Program-made: the position numbers and the translations under genes
Assembly: GCF_003096655.1 (NCBI RefSeq)
Contig: NZ_QEKQ01000005.1
Span: 124,001-188,000, forward strand
Origin: Tamilnaduibacter salinus
GTDB taxonomy: Bacteria; Pseudomonadota; Gammaproteobacteria; Pseudomonadales; Oleiphilaceae
Direction of reading: 5' to 3'
Length of the DNA stretch: 64,000 nt
Shown here: positions 11,216 to 20,244 of the stretch, one piece after another
Layout: every line of letters starts with the position of its first letter
How positions within the stretch are numbered: the first letter of the stretch is position 1
Notes under the pieces: model-generated
The model's input: the letters and a program-made list of their open reading frames with translations, nothing else
Databases searched by the model: none
What the model was told of the DNA's origin: nothing

Positions 11216-11231
11216 TAGAGTATATGCTCTA
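11216..11231. promoter_or_regulatory. Second palindrome in the aldehyde dehydrogenase/tetR intergenic region
   Basis: TAGAG and CTCTA are perfect arms around the AT-rich TATATG. It overlaps a stretch (TATTATTAGAGTATAT) that could supply -10 boxes. It could be an operator half-set or just promoter DNA. Confidence 0.35.
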
Positions 11232-11338
11232 GCCCGTCAAACCGAAACCAGTATGCCGGGACTGGTCGTCCCGGTCCGTGTGAATGCGTGCGGGAATGCG
11301 ACCGTGTTCCCGACGATAAAAAAGGTGCTGTCGGATTC

Positions 11339-12010
11339 ATGAAGACACGCGAGAAGATCATCCTGACCAGCCTGGAACTGTTCAATGAACAGGGCGAGCG
11401 CAATGTCACCACCAACCACATCGCCGCCCACCTCGGCATTTCGCCCGGCAACCTCTATTACCACTTCCGGAACAAGTCAGACATCATCTACGACATCTTT
11501 CAGGAATACGAAAAGCTGGTGGACTATTACCTCGATATCCCGACCGATCGCCCCCTGACGGTCGACGACATGATGGGGTATCTGGAGTCGGTGTTCGACG
11601 GTCTCTGGAGCTATCGTTTCTTCCATCGCGACCTCGAATTCCTGCTGGATAATGATCAGCGCCTGAGGGAGGACTACCGGAAGTTCACCTACCGCTGCCT
11701 GGACGCGATCCGGCGCATTTTCGACGGCCTGCGGGACGGTGGCGTTTTCCACGACCAGAGTGAGGAGCTGAAGGAGGCCATGGCGCTGAACGTCTGGCTG
11801 GTGATCACCCACTGGATGGCCTTCCTCAAATCCGCCCAGCCGAGCGACAGCGGTTCCGACAGTATTCGCCCGGAACAGCTCAAAGAAGGGATCTACCAGG
11901 TGCTGACACTCGAAATGCCCTACCTGCGAGAGCCATACCGGGATCAGGTCATGGCGCTGAGGGCGCAGTACCGTCCGTCGGTGATGGCGAAAAAAGCCGT
12001 GAATGGGTGA
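11339..12010 (+). CDS. TetR family transcriptional regulator
   Basis: A 223-residue regulator. The N-terminal helix-turn-helix reads TREKIILTSLELFNEQGERNVTTNHIAAHLGISPGNLYYHF, followed by RNKSDIIYDIF. The remainder is helical, with DMMGYLESVFDGLWSYRFFHRDLEFLLDND and NVWLVITHWMAFLKS, as in the PA0367-like regulators. I chose ATG 11339, since an AAGGTG lies about 14 bases upstream and the product then begins directly with MKTREKI. It is transcribed away from the aldehyde dehydrogenase gene and likely represses it. A perfect stem with a T-run at 12129-12159 would end its transcript. Confidence 0.88.
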   Translation: MKTREKIILTSLELFNEQGERNVTTNHIAAHLGISPGNLYYHFRNKSDIIYDIFQEYEKLVDYYLDIPTDRPLTVDDMMGYLESVFDGLWSYRFFHRDLEFLLDNDQRLREDYRKFTYRCLDAIRRIFDGLRDGGVFHDQSEELKEAMALNVWLVITHWMAFLKSAQPSDSGSDSIRPEQLKEGIYQVLTLEMPYLREPYRDQVMALRAQYRPSVMAKKAVNG

Positions 12011-12128
12011 CCGGGAACTTGTTCGACAATGTGCGGTCAAAGGGAGTGACGCGCATGGGAAGGACTCCGATGGGCGTCTTCCTGAGTTCTCCTCAGGTTT
12101 TAGCTGAAGCGAAAGCAGCTGACGTGTT

Positions 12129-12159
12129 CTCCCGGAGCCCTGCAGCTCCGGGAGCTTTT
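12129..12159 (+). terminator. Rho-independent terminator downstream of tetR
   Basis: CTCCCGGAGC and GCTCCGGGAG form a perfect 10-bp stem with a 6-base loop, followed by CTTTTC on the plus strand. Confidence 0.7.
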
Positions 12160-12173
12160 CCTGAACACCTCCG

Positions 12174-12295
12174 AGAAGGCCCCTGAGGCCATGAATTTCT
12201 GCGTTGCGCGGTACTCGAATGCTCACCTACCAGTCAGGTATGCCTCGCATTCTGCGTTCCGTGCGCCTTGAACTTCATGGCCTCAGGGGCCTTCT
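12174..12295. repeat. Long inverted-repeat element with GCGTTGCGC / GCGCCTTG core (copy 1)
   Basis: Perfect 22-bp arms at 12174-12195 and 12274-12295 (AGAAGGCCCCTGAGGCCATG and so on) enclose 78 bp. Inside are GCGTTGCGC (12201-12209), a small palindromic block CTCACCTACC...CAGGTATGCC (12222-12248) and GCGCCTTG (12263-12270). The block 12222-12248 matches 38325-38351 in 26 of 27 bases. The arms differ between copies but stay self-complementary. It may act as a terminator between convergent genes. Confidence 0.85.
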
Positions 12296-12312
12296 TAGAG
12301 GTTTTCCTTGGT

Positions 12313-12966
12313 CTATGGCGCCCAGGGTTCGATCTCGTCGAGCCAGTCCGCCAGCACCTTCCGGGTCTGGTCCAGTCCGGTCTTCTTCATGGCCGAAAAC
12401 AGAATCACGTTCTGCACGCAGCCGTGACCGGCCAGCTCGCCCCGCATGGTGTTCAGCGCCCGCTTTGCCTGCCCGGATTTGAGCTTGTCCGCTTTGGTCG
12501 CCAGCAGTGTCAGCGGCAGCTGATTGTGCTCGCACCAGTCCAGCATCATCCGATCGAATTCCCCGATCGAGCGTCGGATATCGGTGATCAGTACCATGCC
12601 CTGAAGACTCTGGCGGTGCAGCAGATAGTCCTCCAGATGCTCCTGCCATTCCTCCTTCAACTCACGGGTGACCTTCGCGTAGCCATACCCCGGCAGATCG
12701 ACCAGACGCGCGCCGGGGCGGTTGAGGGAGAAGAAGTTGATCAGCCGCGTCCGGCCCGGCGTTTTGCTGGTTCGGGCCAGCTTGCTGTTGGCGGTCAACG
12801 TATTGATAGCGCTGGACTTGCCCGAGTTGGAACGTCCGGCGAAGGCGATTTCAACACCTTCGTCCGGCGGGCACTGATCAAGCCGGGCTGCGCTGGTCAG
12901 GAACCGGGCGCTGTTGAACGAGATGGGGCGCGGGTTCTCATTCGGGGAATCGGAGGTGTCGGTCAC
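12313..12966 (-). CDS. engB: Ribosome biogenesis GTPase EngB (YihA/YsxC)
   Basis: An essential small GTPase needed for large ribosomal subunit assembly. It is 217 residues from the GTG at 12966. The G motifs are intact: [14 protein letters not shown] (G1), [12 protein letters not shown] (G2), [10 protein letters not shown] (G3), TKADKL (G4) and LFSAMKKTG (G5). The open frame continues upstream for 86 more residues with no family similarity, and GTG 12966 places [11 protein letters not shown] at the usual distance from the start. No strong ribosome binding site is visible. It is divergent from the cytochrome c4 gene, as in Pseudomonas from memory. Confidence 0.94.
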   Translation of the reverse strand: MTDTSDSPNENPRPISFNSARFLTSAARLDQCPPDEGVEIAFAGRSNSGKSSAINTLTANSKLARTSKTPGRTRLINFFSLNRPGARLVDLPGYGYAKVTRELKEEWQEHLEDYLLHRQSLQGMVLITDIRRSIGEFDRMMLDWCEHNQLPLTLLATKADKLKSGQAKRALNTMRGELAGHGCVQNVILFSAMKKTGLDQTRKVLADWLDEIEPWAP

Positions 12967-13110
12967 GGTTGAACGCTTCGGAGGTGGCTGGATTTCAGTT
13001 ATGATCGAAAAATGTATAATACCATAACGGTTTAAAGCCCGGCGGGTGTGTTCTCCGATCCAACGCGCCTCCGGTCCAAAAATGACGATTGATGAGAGAG
13101 CGGTGCGAGC

Positions 13111-13719
13111 ATGAATAAACTGATCGCAGGTCTGGTTATCGGGTTGAGCCTCGCGGTAACAGCCCATGCTGATGGCGACCCGCAGGCCGGCAAGAAAATG
13201 GCTGGTGTGTGTGCCGGTTGCCACGGACAGAATGGCGCTGAGCCGGTGCAGCCTGCCTACCCCAAGCTGTCCGGGCTCGGTGAGAACTATCTGTACAAGC
13301 AGCTCAAGCTGATTCAGTCGGGGGATCGCCAGGTGATGGAGATGACCGGGATTCTGGATGGCATGAACGATCAGGACCTGCAGGATCTCGCCGCCTATTT
13401 CGATCAGCAGCAGATGCCGATTGGCAAGGCGGACCCGGAGCTCGTTGATCGGGGCCGCAAACTCTATCGTGGGGGGGACCTGTCAAAAGACCTCGCCGCC
13501 TGCGCCGGTTGTCACAACCCGCAAGGACAGGGCAACGAGCCGGCGGCGTTCCCGCGTCTGAGTGGCCAGACCCCTGGCTATGTGGAAGCCCAGCTCAAGG
13601 CCTATCGGGATGGTGAGCGCGACGCGGGTGGCAATGCCCAGATCATGATGGACATTGCGTCGCGACTGAGCGATGAGGACATCAAGGCCTTGGCGGCTTA
13701 CGTGTCCGGGCTGCACTGA
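13111..13719 (+). CDS. Cytochrome c4, periplasmic dihaem protein
   Basis: Carries electrons in the periplasm, probably to terminal oxidases. It is 202 residues with a signal peptide (cleavage expected after VTAHA, residue about 20). Two haem sites are present: C34-A-G-C37-H38 and C131-A-G-C134-H135, one per half, the typical internal duplication of cytochrome c4. [22 protein letters not shown] and [22 protein letters not shown] are the matching segments of the two halves. A clear terminator follows. It is divergent from engB and separate from dsbA, with the bet genes inserted between. Confidence 0.95.
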   Translation: MNKLIAGLVIGLSLAVTAHADGDPQAGKKMAGVCAGCHGQNGAEPVQPAYPKLSGLGENYLYKQLKLIQSGDRQVMEMTGILDGMNDQDLQDLAAYFDQQQMPIGKADPELVDRGRKLYRGGDLSKDLAACAGCHNPQGQGNEPAAFPRLSGQTPGYVEAQLKAYRDGERDAGGNAQIMMDIASRLSDEDIKALAAYVSGLH

Positions 13720-13736
13720 GCGGTTCCAGATGTGTC

Positions 13737-13763
13737 AAAACCCTGCTTCGGCGGGGTTTTTTT
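13737..13763 (+). terminator. Rho-independent terminator of the cytochrome c4 gene
   Basis: AACCCTGC, loop TTCG, GCGGGGTT, followed by a run of seven T, 18 bases after the stop codon. Confidence 0.9.
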
Positions 13764-13877
13764 GTATCTGGAATGGCACCGGGCGGATCATCAACCGCTG
13801 GTCCTGTCTCTGGGTAGTCCCCCGTATTTCAAGGCGTCATGACGGGCGTTAGACTTTCGAGTAGCAAGGGTTGAAGA

Positions 13878-13901
13878 GTGACCGCCGGGTCGGGCGGTCA
13901 C
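13878..13901. promoter_or_regulatory. Hairpin in the region upstream of betB
   Basis: GTGACCGCC and GGCGGTCAC form a perfect 9-bp stem with a 6-base loop, 59 bp before the betB start. No T-run follows. It could be a protein-binding palindrome or a leader structure. Confidence 0.35.
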
Positions 13902-13960
13902 ACGTTGATTCATTTTCCGGCCCCGCAGCAGAGGGGTCGGTCCGTTCAAGGGAGCGCACT

Positions 13961-15424
13961 ATGTCACAGGCACCGGAATATCAGCTCTGGATTGAGGGTG
14001 GCTACCGTCCGGGCCGTCAGGGTCAGTACTTCGACGCACTGAACCCGGCCAATGGTGAGGTGATCGGCCGGGTCGCTCAGGCTGACGAAGAGGACGTGGA
14101 TGCTGCTGTGGCCGCGGCCGTTCGCGGCCAGAAGGTCTGGGGTGCCATGAGTGGTGTGGCCCGGGGACGGATTCTGATGAAAACCGCCACGCTGCTTCGC
14201 GAGCACCGTGACGAGCTGGCGCGCCTGGAAACCCTGGACGGTGGTAAGCCGATTGCCGAGACGCCGGAGGCCGATGTCGACTCCGCCGCGGATTGTCTGG
14301 AGTATTTCGCCGGCCAGGCCAGTTCCCTGCAGGGGGAATACCAGTCGGTGGACGGGGGCTTCTTCTACACCCGTCCGGAGCCGCTGGGTGTGTGTGCCGG
14401 TATCGGGGCCTGGAACTACCCGATCCAGATCGCCGCCTGGAAATCCGCCCCTGCGCTGGCGGCGGGCAACAGCATGGTCTTCAAGCCGGCGGAACTGACG
14501 CCGCTGTCAGCGTTGCGCCTGGCCGAGCTGTTCCGTGACGCGGGGCTGCCGGACGGGGTGTTCAACGTCGTGCAGGGCTTTGCTGAAACCGGCCAGGCCA
14601 TGACGGCGCATCCGGACGTTGCCAAGGTGTCGCTGACGGGCGAAGTGGGTACTGGTAAAGCGGTCATGAAAGCCTCCGCTGACAGCCTCAAGGCCGTGAC
14701 GCTCGAGCTGGGCGGCAAGTCCCCGCTGATCGTTTGGGACGATGCGGACCTGGACAATGCCGTCTCTGGCGCCATGATGGGCAACTTCTACACCCAGGGC
14801 CAGATCTGCACCAACGGGACCCGGGTGTTCGTCCATGAATCCGTTCGCGATGCATTCGTCGAGAAGCTTCTGGAACGCACGGGCAAGCTTCGTGTTGGCG
14901 ACCCCATGGACCCGTCCACGGACGTCGGGCCGATGGTCAGCAAGGGCCATCACGACCACGTCATGAGCTTTATCGAGAAGGGCAGGTTCGAAGGGGGCAA
15001 GGTCCTGATCGGTGGCGAATCGGTGTCCGTGCCCGGGTTTGAGAACGGTGGTTTTGTGGCGCCAACGGTGTTCGACAGCCTGAACGATGACATGACCATT
15101 GTTCGCGAGGAAATCTTCGGTCCGGTGCTGTCGCTGCTGACCTTCCGGGATGAAGACGAGGTGGTGTCACGGGCGAACAGCACGCCGTTTGGTCTGGCGG
15201 CGGGCGTCTTTACCCGCGACCTGAACCGTGGGCACCGCATGGCGGCCGCGCTGGATGCGGGCATTGTCTGGCTCAATGAGTACAACCTCACGCCCATTGA
15301 GATGCCGTTCGGTGGTATCAAGCAGTCCGGCATCGGCAAGGAAAACAGCCGCCGGGCGTTTGAGCATTACACACGCCTGAAAACGGTGTATGTGGCGGAA
15401 GGGGACGTCGACGCCCCGTATTGA
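13961..15424 (+). CDS. betB: Betaine aldehyde dehydrogenase
   Basis: Oxidises betaine aldehyde to glycine betaine with NAD(P), the last step of osmoprotectant synthesis. It is 487 residues. The catalytic cysteine is C283 in TQGQICTNGTRVFVHES, a BetB hallmark, with E249 in TLELGGKSPLIV. GIGAWNYPIQIAAWKSAPALA and the C-terminal EMPFGGIKQSGIGKEN are also characteristic. The start is ATG 13961 with AAGGGAG upstream; the reading frame is open for 30 more codons but shows no family similarity. It converges on betA with a shared terminator. No betI is present in the window. Confidence 0.96.
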   Translation: MSQAPEYQLWIEGGYRPGRQGQYFDALNPANGEVIGRVAQADEEDVDAAVAAAVRGQKVWGAMSGVARGRILMKTATLLREHRDELARLETLDGGKPIAETPEADVDSAADCLEYFAGQASSLQGEYQSVDGGFFYTRPEPLGVCAGIGAWNYPIQIAAWKSAPALAAGNSMVFKPAELTPLSALRLAELFRDAGLPDGVFNVVQGFAETGQAMTAHPDVAKVSLTGEVGTGKAVMKASADSLKAVTLELGGKSPLIVWDDADLDNAVSGAMMGNFYTQGQICTNGTRVFVHESVRDAFVEKLLERTGKLRVGDPMDPSTDVGPMVSKGHHDHVMSFIEKGRFEGGKVLIGGESVSVPGFENGGFVAPTVFDSLNDDMTIVREEIFGPVLSLLTFRDEDEVVSRANSTPFGLAAGVFTRDLNRGHRMAAALDAGIVWLNEYNLTPIEMPFGGIKQSGIGKENSRRAFEHYTRLKTVYVAEGDVDAPY

Positions 15425-15445
15425 TGCGGGCCGTCGACGCTCTGA

Positions 15446-15475
15446 GAAAAAAAGGGGCCGAATGGCCCCTTTTCT
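15446..15475. terminator. Bidirectional terminator between betB and betA
   Basis: Seven A, GGGGCC, loop GAAT, GGCCCC, then TTTT. It works in both directions for the convergent genes; on the minus strand the T-run is longer. Its right edge touches the betA stop codon. Confidence 0.9.
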
Positions 15476-15476
15476 G

Positions 15477-17183
15477 TTACTGGCCGGTCTTCATCGGCCG
15501 TTCCGGTTCGCCTTCCCGCTGCCGGTTCTCCCAGTCCTCGACGAAGAAAGACGGGGCATCCGACGGTGTCAGCATGCCCTGACCGAGAATGTGATCGGCG
15601 CCTTTCTCGCCAATCATGATGGTCGGGGCGTTCAGGTTGCCATTGGTGACGGTTGGCATGATGGACGAGTCCACCACCCGCAGTGATTCCACACCACGCA
15701 CGCGGCATTCCGGGTCCACCACGGCCATCTCGTCGGCCCCCATCCGGCAGGTGCCAGCGGGGTGATAGGCGGTTTCGGCCGACTCGGAGAGCCAGTCGTC
15801 AATCTCGTCATTCGACTGCACGGCGGGCCCCGGTGACAGCTCCTTGCCACGGTAGGGGTCCAGCGCCGGCTGATTGAAAATTTCCCGGGTGAAGTGCAGC
15901 CCGGCCCGGAATGCCTCCCGGTCTTCTTCCCGGTCGAAGTAGTTGAAAACGATTTCGGGGTGATCTTCCGGATTGGCGGAACGCAGTTTCACCCAGCCGC
16001 GACTCTTGGGCTTATTGGCGCCCAGATGCACCTGGAAGCCATGCCCCTTCACCGCGCTGGAACCGTCGTAAGCAATGGCCCCGGCGAGGAAATGATACTG
16101 GATATCCGGGTACTTCAGGCCCGCCCGGCTGCGCAGGTAACCGTTGGCCTCGAAGTGGTTGGACGTGCCCAGTCCCCGCTTGAGGAACAGCCAGTTGGCC
16201 CCAATCCAGGCCTTTGCCAGTGGGTTGAGCCAGCCATTGAGCGTGATTTTCTGAGTGCACTCGTGCTGGACCCAGACTTCCAGGTGATCCTGGAGGTTGC
16301 GCCCGACGCCCGGCAGGTCATGCACCACGTCGATGCCATGTTCCTTGAGGTGCTCGGCCGGGCCGATCCCGGAGAGCATCAGAAGCTTCGGGGAGTTGAA
16401 GGTGCTGGCGGAGAGGATCACCTCCTTGCGGGCGCGAACGCGGAACGTCTGCCCGTTCTTGCGGTATTCCACGCCCACCGCCTTCTTGCCCTCCATGATG
16501 ACGCGCTGGGTCAGCGCGTGCATTTCCAGGGACAGATTGGACCGATTCAATGCCGGCTTGAGATAGGCCATGGCGGTGGAACAGCGCACGCCGTTACGCA
16601 CACTCATGTCCATTTTGCCAAAGCCTTCCTGGCGATACCCGTTGTAGTCCTCGGTGAAGCCATAACCGGCCTGCCTGCCCGCCTCGATGAAAGCGCGGTA
16701 GAGCGGGTTTTTCATGTTATTGCCATTGCAGACAGTCACCGAACCGTCGGCGTTTCGGTAGTCGTCGCTGCCGTAGACGCACTGTTCGGCGCGCCGGAAG
16801 TAGGGCAGCACGCCCGCATAGTTCCAGCCGTTCGCGCCCAGCTGTTCCCACTCCTCGAAATCACCGGCGCTACCGCGGACGAAGGCCATACCGTTGATCG
16901 ATGATGAGCCGCCGATCACCTTGCCGCGGGCTTGGTGAATGCTGCGGCCTTTAAGGCCGGGTTCCGGCTGGGAATGAAATCCCCAGTCGAACCGCTTCAT
17001 ATTGAGCGGAATGGAGAGGGCGGTGGGCATCTGGATAAAGATTGAGTTGTCCTTGCCGCCGAATTCCAGAACCAGAACCTCGTCGTGACCGCTTTCCGTC
17101 AGCCGGCTGGCGAGCACGGAGCCGGCAGAGCCGGCCCCGACCACGACATAGTCCACCTCACGGTCGAACCCTGTGTCAGTCAT
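15477..17183 (-). CDS. betA: Choline dehydrogenase (GMC oxidoreductase)
   Basis: A membrane-associated FAD enzyme that oxidises choline to betaine aldehyde. It is 568 residues. The FAD-binding VDYVVVGAGSAGSVLASRL lies at the N-terminus. HQARGKVIGGSSSINGMAFVRG and LSASTFNSPKLLMLSGIGP are GMC signatures, and YHPAGTCRMG with the final NGNLNAPTIMIGEKGAD hold the active-site region. Two starts are possible. ATG 17204 overlaps the betT stop (ATGA) and ATG 17183 has GGAGG 10 bases upstream; I prefer the latter. It forms an operon with betT. Confidence 0.95.
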   Translation of the reverse strand: MTDTGFDREVDYVVVGAGSAGSVLASRLTESGHDEVLVLEFGGKDNSIFIQMPTALSIPLNMKRFDWGFHSQPEPGLKGRSIHQARGKVIGGSSSINGMAFVRGSAGDFEEWEQLGANGWNYAGVLPYFRRAEQCVYGSDDYRNADGSVTVCNGNNMKNPLYRAFIEAGRQAGYGFTEDYNGYRQEGFGKMDMSVRNGVRCSTAMAYLKPALNRSNLSLEMHALTQRVIMEGKKAVGVEYRKNGQTFRVRARKEVILSASTFNSPKLLMLSGIGPAEHLKEHGIDVVHDLPGVGRNLQDHLEVWVQHECTQKITLNGWLNPLAKAWIGANWLFLKRGLGTSNHFEANGYLRSRAGLKYPDIQYHFLAGAIAYDGSSAVKGHGFQVHLGANKPKSRGWVKLRSANPEDHPEIVFNYFDREEDREAFRAGLHFTREIFNQPALDPYRGKELSPGPAVQSNDEIDDWLSESAETAYHPAGTCRMGADEMAVVDPECRVRGVESLRVVDSSIMPTVTNGNLNAPTIMIGEKGADHILGQGMLTPSDAPSFFVEDWENRQREGEPERPMKTGQ

Positions 17184-17200
17184 TGAACAATGTCCTCCAG

Positions 17201-19243
17201 TCATTCCTCGCCGCTGTCGTTCAGACCGGCGGCCTCGCGTTTCTTGTACAGGAAGTGCAGGTGTGCCTCGAAGTGGTCGACCACGTCCTCAATCACCTGC
17301 TCCTGGTTGTAGCCCATCAGGTCGTAGTTCAGGCCGCCTTCACGAAGGTGTACCTCGACCCGGTAATACGACGACCGGGAATGGCTTGCCTGGACCGTGA
17401 AGGAGGGCATGGCGCAGCGGCGTGGCCAGACCTGGTAGGTAAAGTCCTGCTCGCCACCCAGATCGACATCGATGGACAGGTTACGGCGCTCGCCCCGGTC
17501 GTTGTGGACCGTCACCGGATACCCCTGCTCGCTGAGTTCGTTGCGAACGGCCTCGAATGCCGGCTCAACAACGCTATCCAGAAACTGCGCCATCTGTTTG
17601 TCGTTCGGGAAGCTCAGAGTGCGCGACAGGCGTTTCGCCCAATTGGCCTGTCCAGAGCTTTCGGAGCCAGTCCGGGCCGAGATCTGCCCGGCGAGCACGT
17701 CCTGCATGCTGGCTGTTTTCATGCTTTCGATCTTAAACGCCTTGTAGAGCCCCGCCATCATCAGGAACAGCACGAAGGCGAATGGCAGCCCCATGACGAC
17801 CACAATGCTCTGCAATGCCGTGAGGCCGTCTGTTGCCAGCAGTGCGACCGTAACAACGCCGATAATGGCGGCCCAGGTGATGCGCATCCAGGCGGGTGCG
17901 TCGTTGTTGGGGTTGCGGATGATGCTGGTCAGGTTGGACAGCACCAGCGACCCGGAATCCCCGGAGGTGATGAAAAACACGATTGCGAGAATCGTCACCA
18001 CGATGGTCGTCAGCGTGACCCAGGGCAACTGCTCCAGGAACAGGTAGATGGCCGATCCCGGATTGGATGTTGCCGACTCGGCGAAGGCCTGGGCGCCGCC
18101 GTTGAGCACCAGGTCGATGGCCGAGTTCCCCATGATGGACATCCACGCCATCATGAAGGTCAACGGCAGAATCAGCGTGCCCGCCACAAATGTGCGCACG
18201 GTCCGCCCGCGGGAGATCCGTGCGAGGAACAGGCCAACGAATGGCCCCCAGGCAATCCACCAGGCCCAGAAGAAGACCGTCCAGGCATTGAGCCAGCCCG
18301 TCGGTTGATCGAACGCGTAGGTGTTGAACGACATGGCGACAAAACCGGACAGGTAGTCGCCGACATTCATAACGAAGGCGTTGAGCAGGAACGTGGTGTC
18401 CCCCGCGAACAGCACGAACGCCATCAGCACGATGGCCAGCAGGATGTTGAACTCCGACAGTCGGCGGATGCCTTTGTCAACACCGGTGACAGCGGAGATG
18501 GCCGAGAAGCAGACGATCAGAACCGCCAGAACCGACTGGGTCGCCGTGTTCTCCGGTATGCCGAACATGTAGCTCAGGCCGAAGTTCAGCTGGATGATGC
18601 CGATCCCCAGACTGGTGGCCACACCAAAGACCGTGCCCAGCACGGCGGCGATGTCGACCGTATTGCCAATGGTGCCGTGAATGCGCTTGCCGAAAATGGG
18701 GTAGAGCGCCGAGCGGATGGTCAGCGGCATGCCGTGGCGATAACTGAAGAACGCCAGGCTCATGCCCACCAGCGTGTAGACGCCCCAGCCGGACAGCCCC
18801 CAATGCAGAAACGTCAGTTCCATCGCGTGACGGGCGGCTTCTGCCGTGCCGCCTTCGCCCAGTGGCGGTGCCATGAACTGGCTCAGCGGTTCCACGATGC
18901 AGTAGAAAATCAGGTCAATGCCAATGCCGGCCGAGAAGAGCATGGCCGCCCAGGTGATCAGGTTGAATTCGGGTTCGGAGTGGTCCGGCCCCAGCTTGAT
19001 GCTGCCAAAACGCGAGAATGCGATCACGATGACGAACACGAGATACGCCACCACCGAGAGGAAGTAGAACCAGCCAAAGCTGTTGGAGATCCAGCTCAGG
19101 GCCTGTCCGATGGTGGCATTGGCCTGGTCAGTGAAGACCATCGCCCACAGGGCGAAGACGATGATGCCGATCGTTGATCCGTAGAACACCAGCGGGTTGA
19201 GGCGATCGTCCGGATCGCTCCCATGGAGGGGGTGCTGACTCAT
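17201..19243 (-). CDS. betT: BCCT-family choline/betaine transporter, BetT type
   Basis: An inner-membrane, ion-coupled importer of choline or betaine. It is 680 residues with about 12 hydrophobic segments, starting with NPLVFYGSTIGIIVFALWAMVF. The BCCT aromatic signature region reads FLHWGLSGWGVYTLVGMSLAFFSY, and TVFFWAWWIAWGPFVGLFLARISRGRTVR follows. A cytoplasmic C-terminal tail of about 170 residues is the length seen in BetT of the osmotically regulated kind. Its stop overlaps an ATG upstream of betA, so transport and oxidation are co-expressed. The start is ATG 19243 with GGAG upstream. Confidence 0.93.
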   Translation of the reverse strand: MSQHPLHGSDPDDRLNPLVFYGSTIGIIVFALWAMVFTDQANATIGQALSWISNSFGWFYFLSVVAYLVFVIVIAFSRFGSIKLGPDHSEPEFNLITWAAMLFSAGIGIDLIFYCIVEPLSQFMAPPLGEGGTAEAARHAMELTFLHWGLSGWGVYTLVGMSLAFFSYRHGMPLTIRSALYPIFGKRIHGTIGNTVDIAAVLGTVFGVATSLGIGIIQLNFGLSYMFGIPENTATQSVLAVLIVCFSAISAVTGVDKGIRRLSEFNILLAIVLMAFVLFAGDTTFLLNAFVMNVGDYLSGFVAMSFNTYAFDQPTGWLNAWTVFFWAWWIAWGPFVGLFLARISRGRTVRTFVAGTLILPLTFMMAWMSIMGNSAIDLVLNGGAQAFAESATSNPGSAIYLFLEQLPWVTLTTIVVTILAIVFFITSGDSGSLVLSNLTSIIRNPNNDAPAWMRITWAAIIGVVTVALLATDGLTALQSIVVVMGLPFAFVLFLMMAGLYKAFKIESMKTASMQDVLAGQISARTGSESSGQANWAKRLSRTLSFPNDKQMAQFLDSVVEPAFEAVRNELSEQGYPVTVHNDRGERRNLSIDVDLGGEQDFTYQVWPRRCAMPSFTVQASHSRSSYYRVEVHLREGGLNYDLMGYNQEQVIEDVVDHFEAHLHFLYKKREAAGLNDSGEE

Positions 19244-19593
19244 TCAGTGAACTCCTGTGTCGTTGATGCATCAGTCCCAACACCCTAGCAAACGGTGGGG
19301 CTGGCCTCGGGACAGGCGCGGCGATTATCCCGTGACTGACAGCATAGTCCGGTTCGCGGGGTCGCGGATTGTGCCCGCCGCCAGCCGGCCGATCAAGGGT
19401 TCTGGGTTGGTGTGACGGGGCTGCAGCGGTTGAGATTCCGAATGAAGCCAAAGGCCGCTAAGGTGAGGGGAGAATCCGGTTGTTGGTTGCGTCCTGACTT
19501 CGCGGTGTCAATAATGCGCCTCATCATGGGAACCTCGTCGCGTTGTGCCAGTCCCAGAACTCCGACGCGATTCACTATTAACAGGAGTCCGCT
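19244..19593. other. Intergenic region between betT and dsbA
   Basis: 350 bp between divergent genes. It must hold the promoters for betTA and dsbA. I see no convincing hairpin, repeat, RNA gene or small gene in it. Confidence 0.5.
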
Positions 19594-20220
19594 ATGGCAT
19601 ACCTCTGGAAAGGGTTGATCACTGCACTGATGCTGCTGCCGCTGGTGGCCCAGGCACAATCCTGGGAGTCCGGCACGCACTATCAGACGCTCGACCAGCC
19701 CTTGCCGACTGATAGCGCTGATCGCATTCAGGTCACCGAGGTCTTCTGGTACGGCTGCCCGCACTGCTACTCGTTCAAGCCGCACGTTGAGTCCTGGGAG
19801 CAATCCCTGCCCGAGGACGTTCGGTTTCGGTTGATGCCGGCCATTCTCGGCCAGTCCTGGGAACCACATGCCCGGGCGTTCTATGCACTCAAGGCGCTGG
19901 ATGCGCTTGGAAAGGCCCATTCGCCGCTTTTTGAGGCGCTCGCGGGTGAACGTCGCCCGCTGAACAGTGCCTCTGCGCTGGGTGATTTTCTGTCCGGTGT
20001 TGGTGTCGACCCGGAAGCTTTCGTAAAGGCCTATGACAGTTTCGGGGTCAATGCCCGACTGCAGCAATCGCAGTCCCGCATTCGAGCGGCTCGCATCACA
20101 GGTGTGCCGACCATGTTGGTGAACGGCCGATACAAGGTCACTGCGTCCATGGCAGGCGGTCAGGAAAAAATGCTGGATGTTGTGGATTATCTGATTGAGA
20201 AGGAGCGGCAGGCCCAATAG
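19594..20220 (+). CDS. dsbA: Thiol:disulfide interchange protein DsbA
   Basis: Introduces disulfide bonds into exported proteins in the periplasm. It is 208 residues with a signal peptide (MAYLWKGLITALMLLPLVAQA). The active site is C55-P-H-C58 within FWYGCPHCYSF, and the cis-proline loop is ITGVPTMLVNGRY. The start ATG 19594 has AACAGGAG about 8 bases upstream. An EEP hydrolase gene follows 24 bp downstream on the same strand. The same dsbA-EEP pair is found near cytochrome c4 in Pseudomonas from memory; here the bet genes separate them. Confidence 0.96.
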   Translation: MAYLWKGLITALMLLPLVAQAQSWESGTHYQTLDQPLPTDSADRIQVTEVFWYGCPHCYSFKPHVESWEQSLPEDVRFRLMPAILGQSWEPHARAFYALKALDALGKAHSPLFEALAGERRPLNSASALGDFLSGVGVDPEAFVKAYDSFGVNARLQQSQSRIRAARITGVPTMLVNGRYKVTASMAGGQEKMLDVVDYLIEKERQAQ

Positions 20221-20244
20221 GCCCGCGCCAGACGGGAACCGGTC

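Larger units (their letters stand above)
12011..12312. other. Intergenic region between convergent tetR and engB
   Basis: About 300 bp with no gene. It holds a terminator hairpin (12129-12159) and a 122-bp inverted-repeat element (12174-12295), both listed separately. Confidence 0.7.

Noticed and set aside
12320-12345. tRNA-like GGTTCGATC stretch
   Set aside because: It lies in the coding end of engB and lacks the rest of a tRNA fold.
17042-19177. 711-residue open frame on the plus strand
   Set aside because: It is antisense to betT, has a composition full of His, Gln and Arg as expected from the complement of a membrane-protein gene, and resembles no family.
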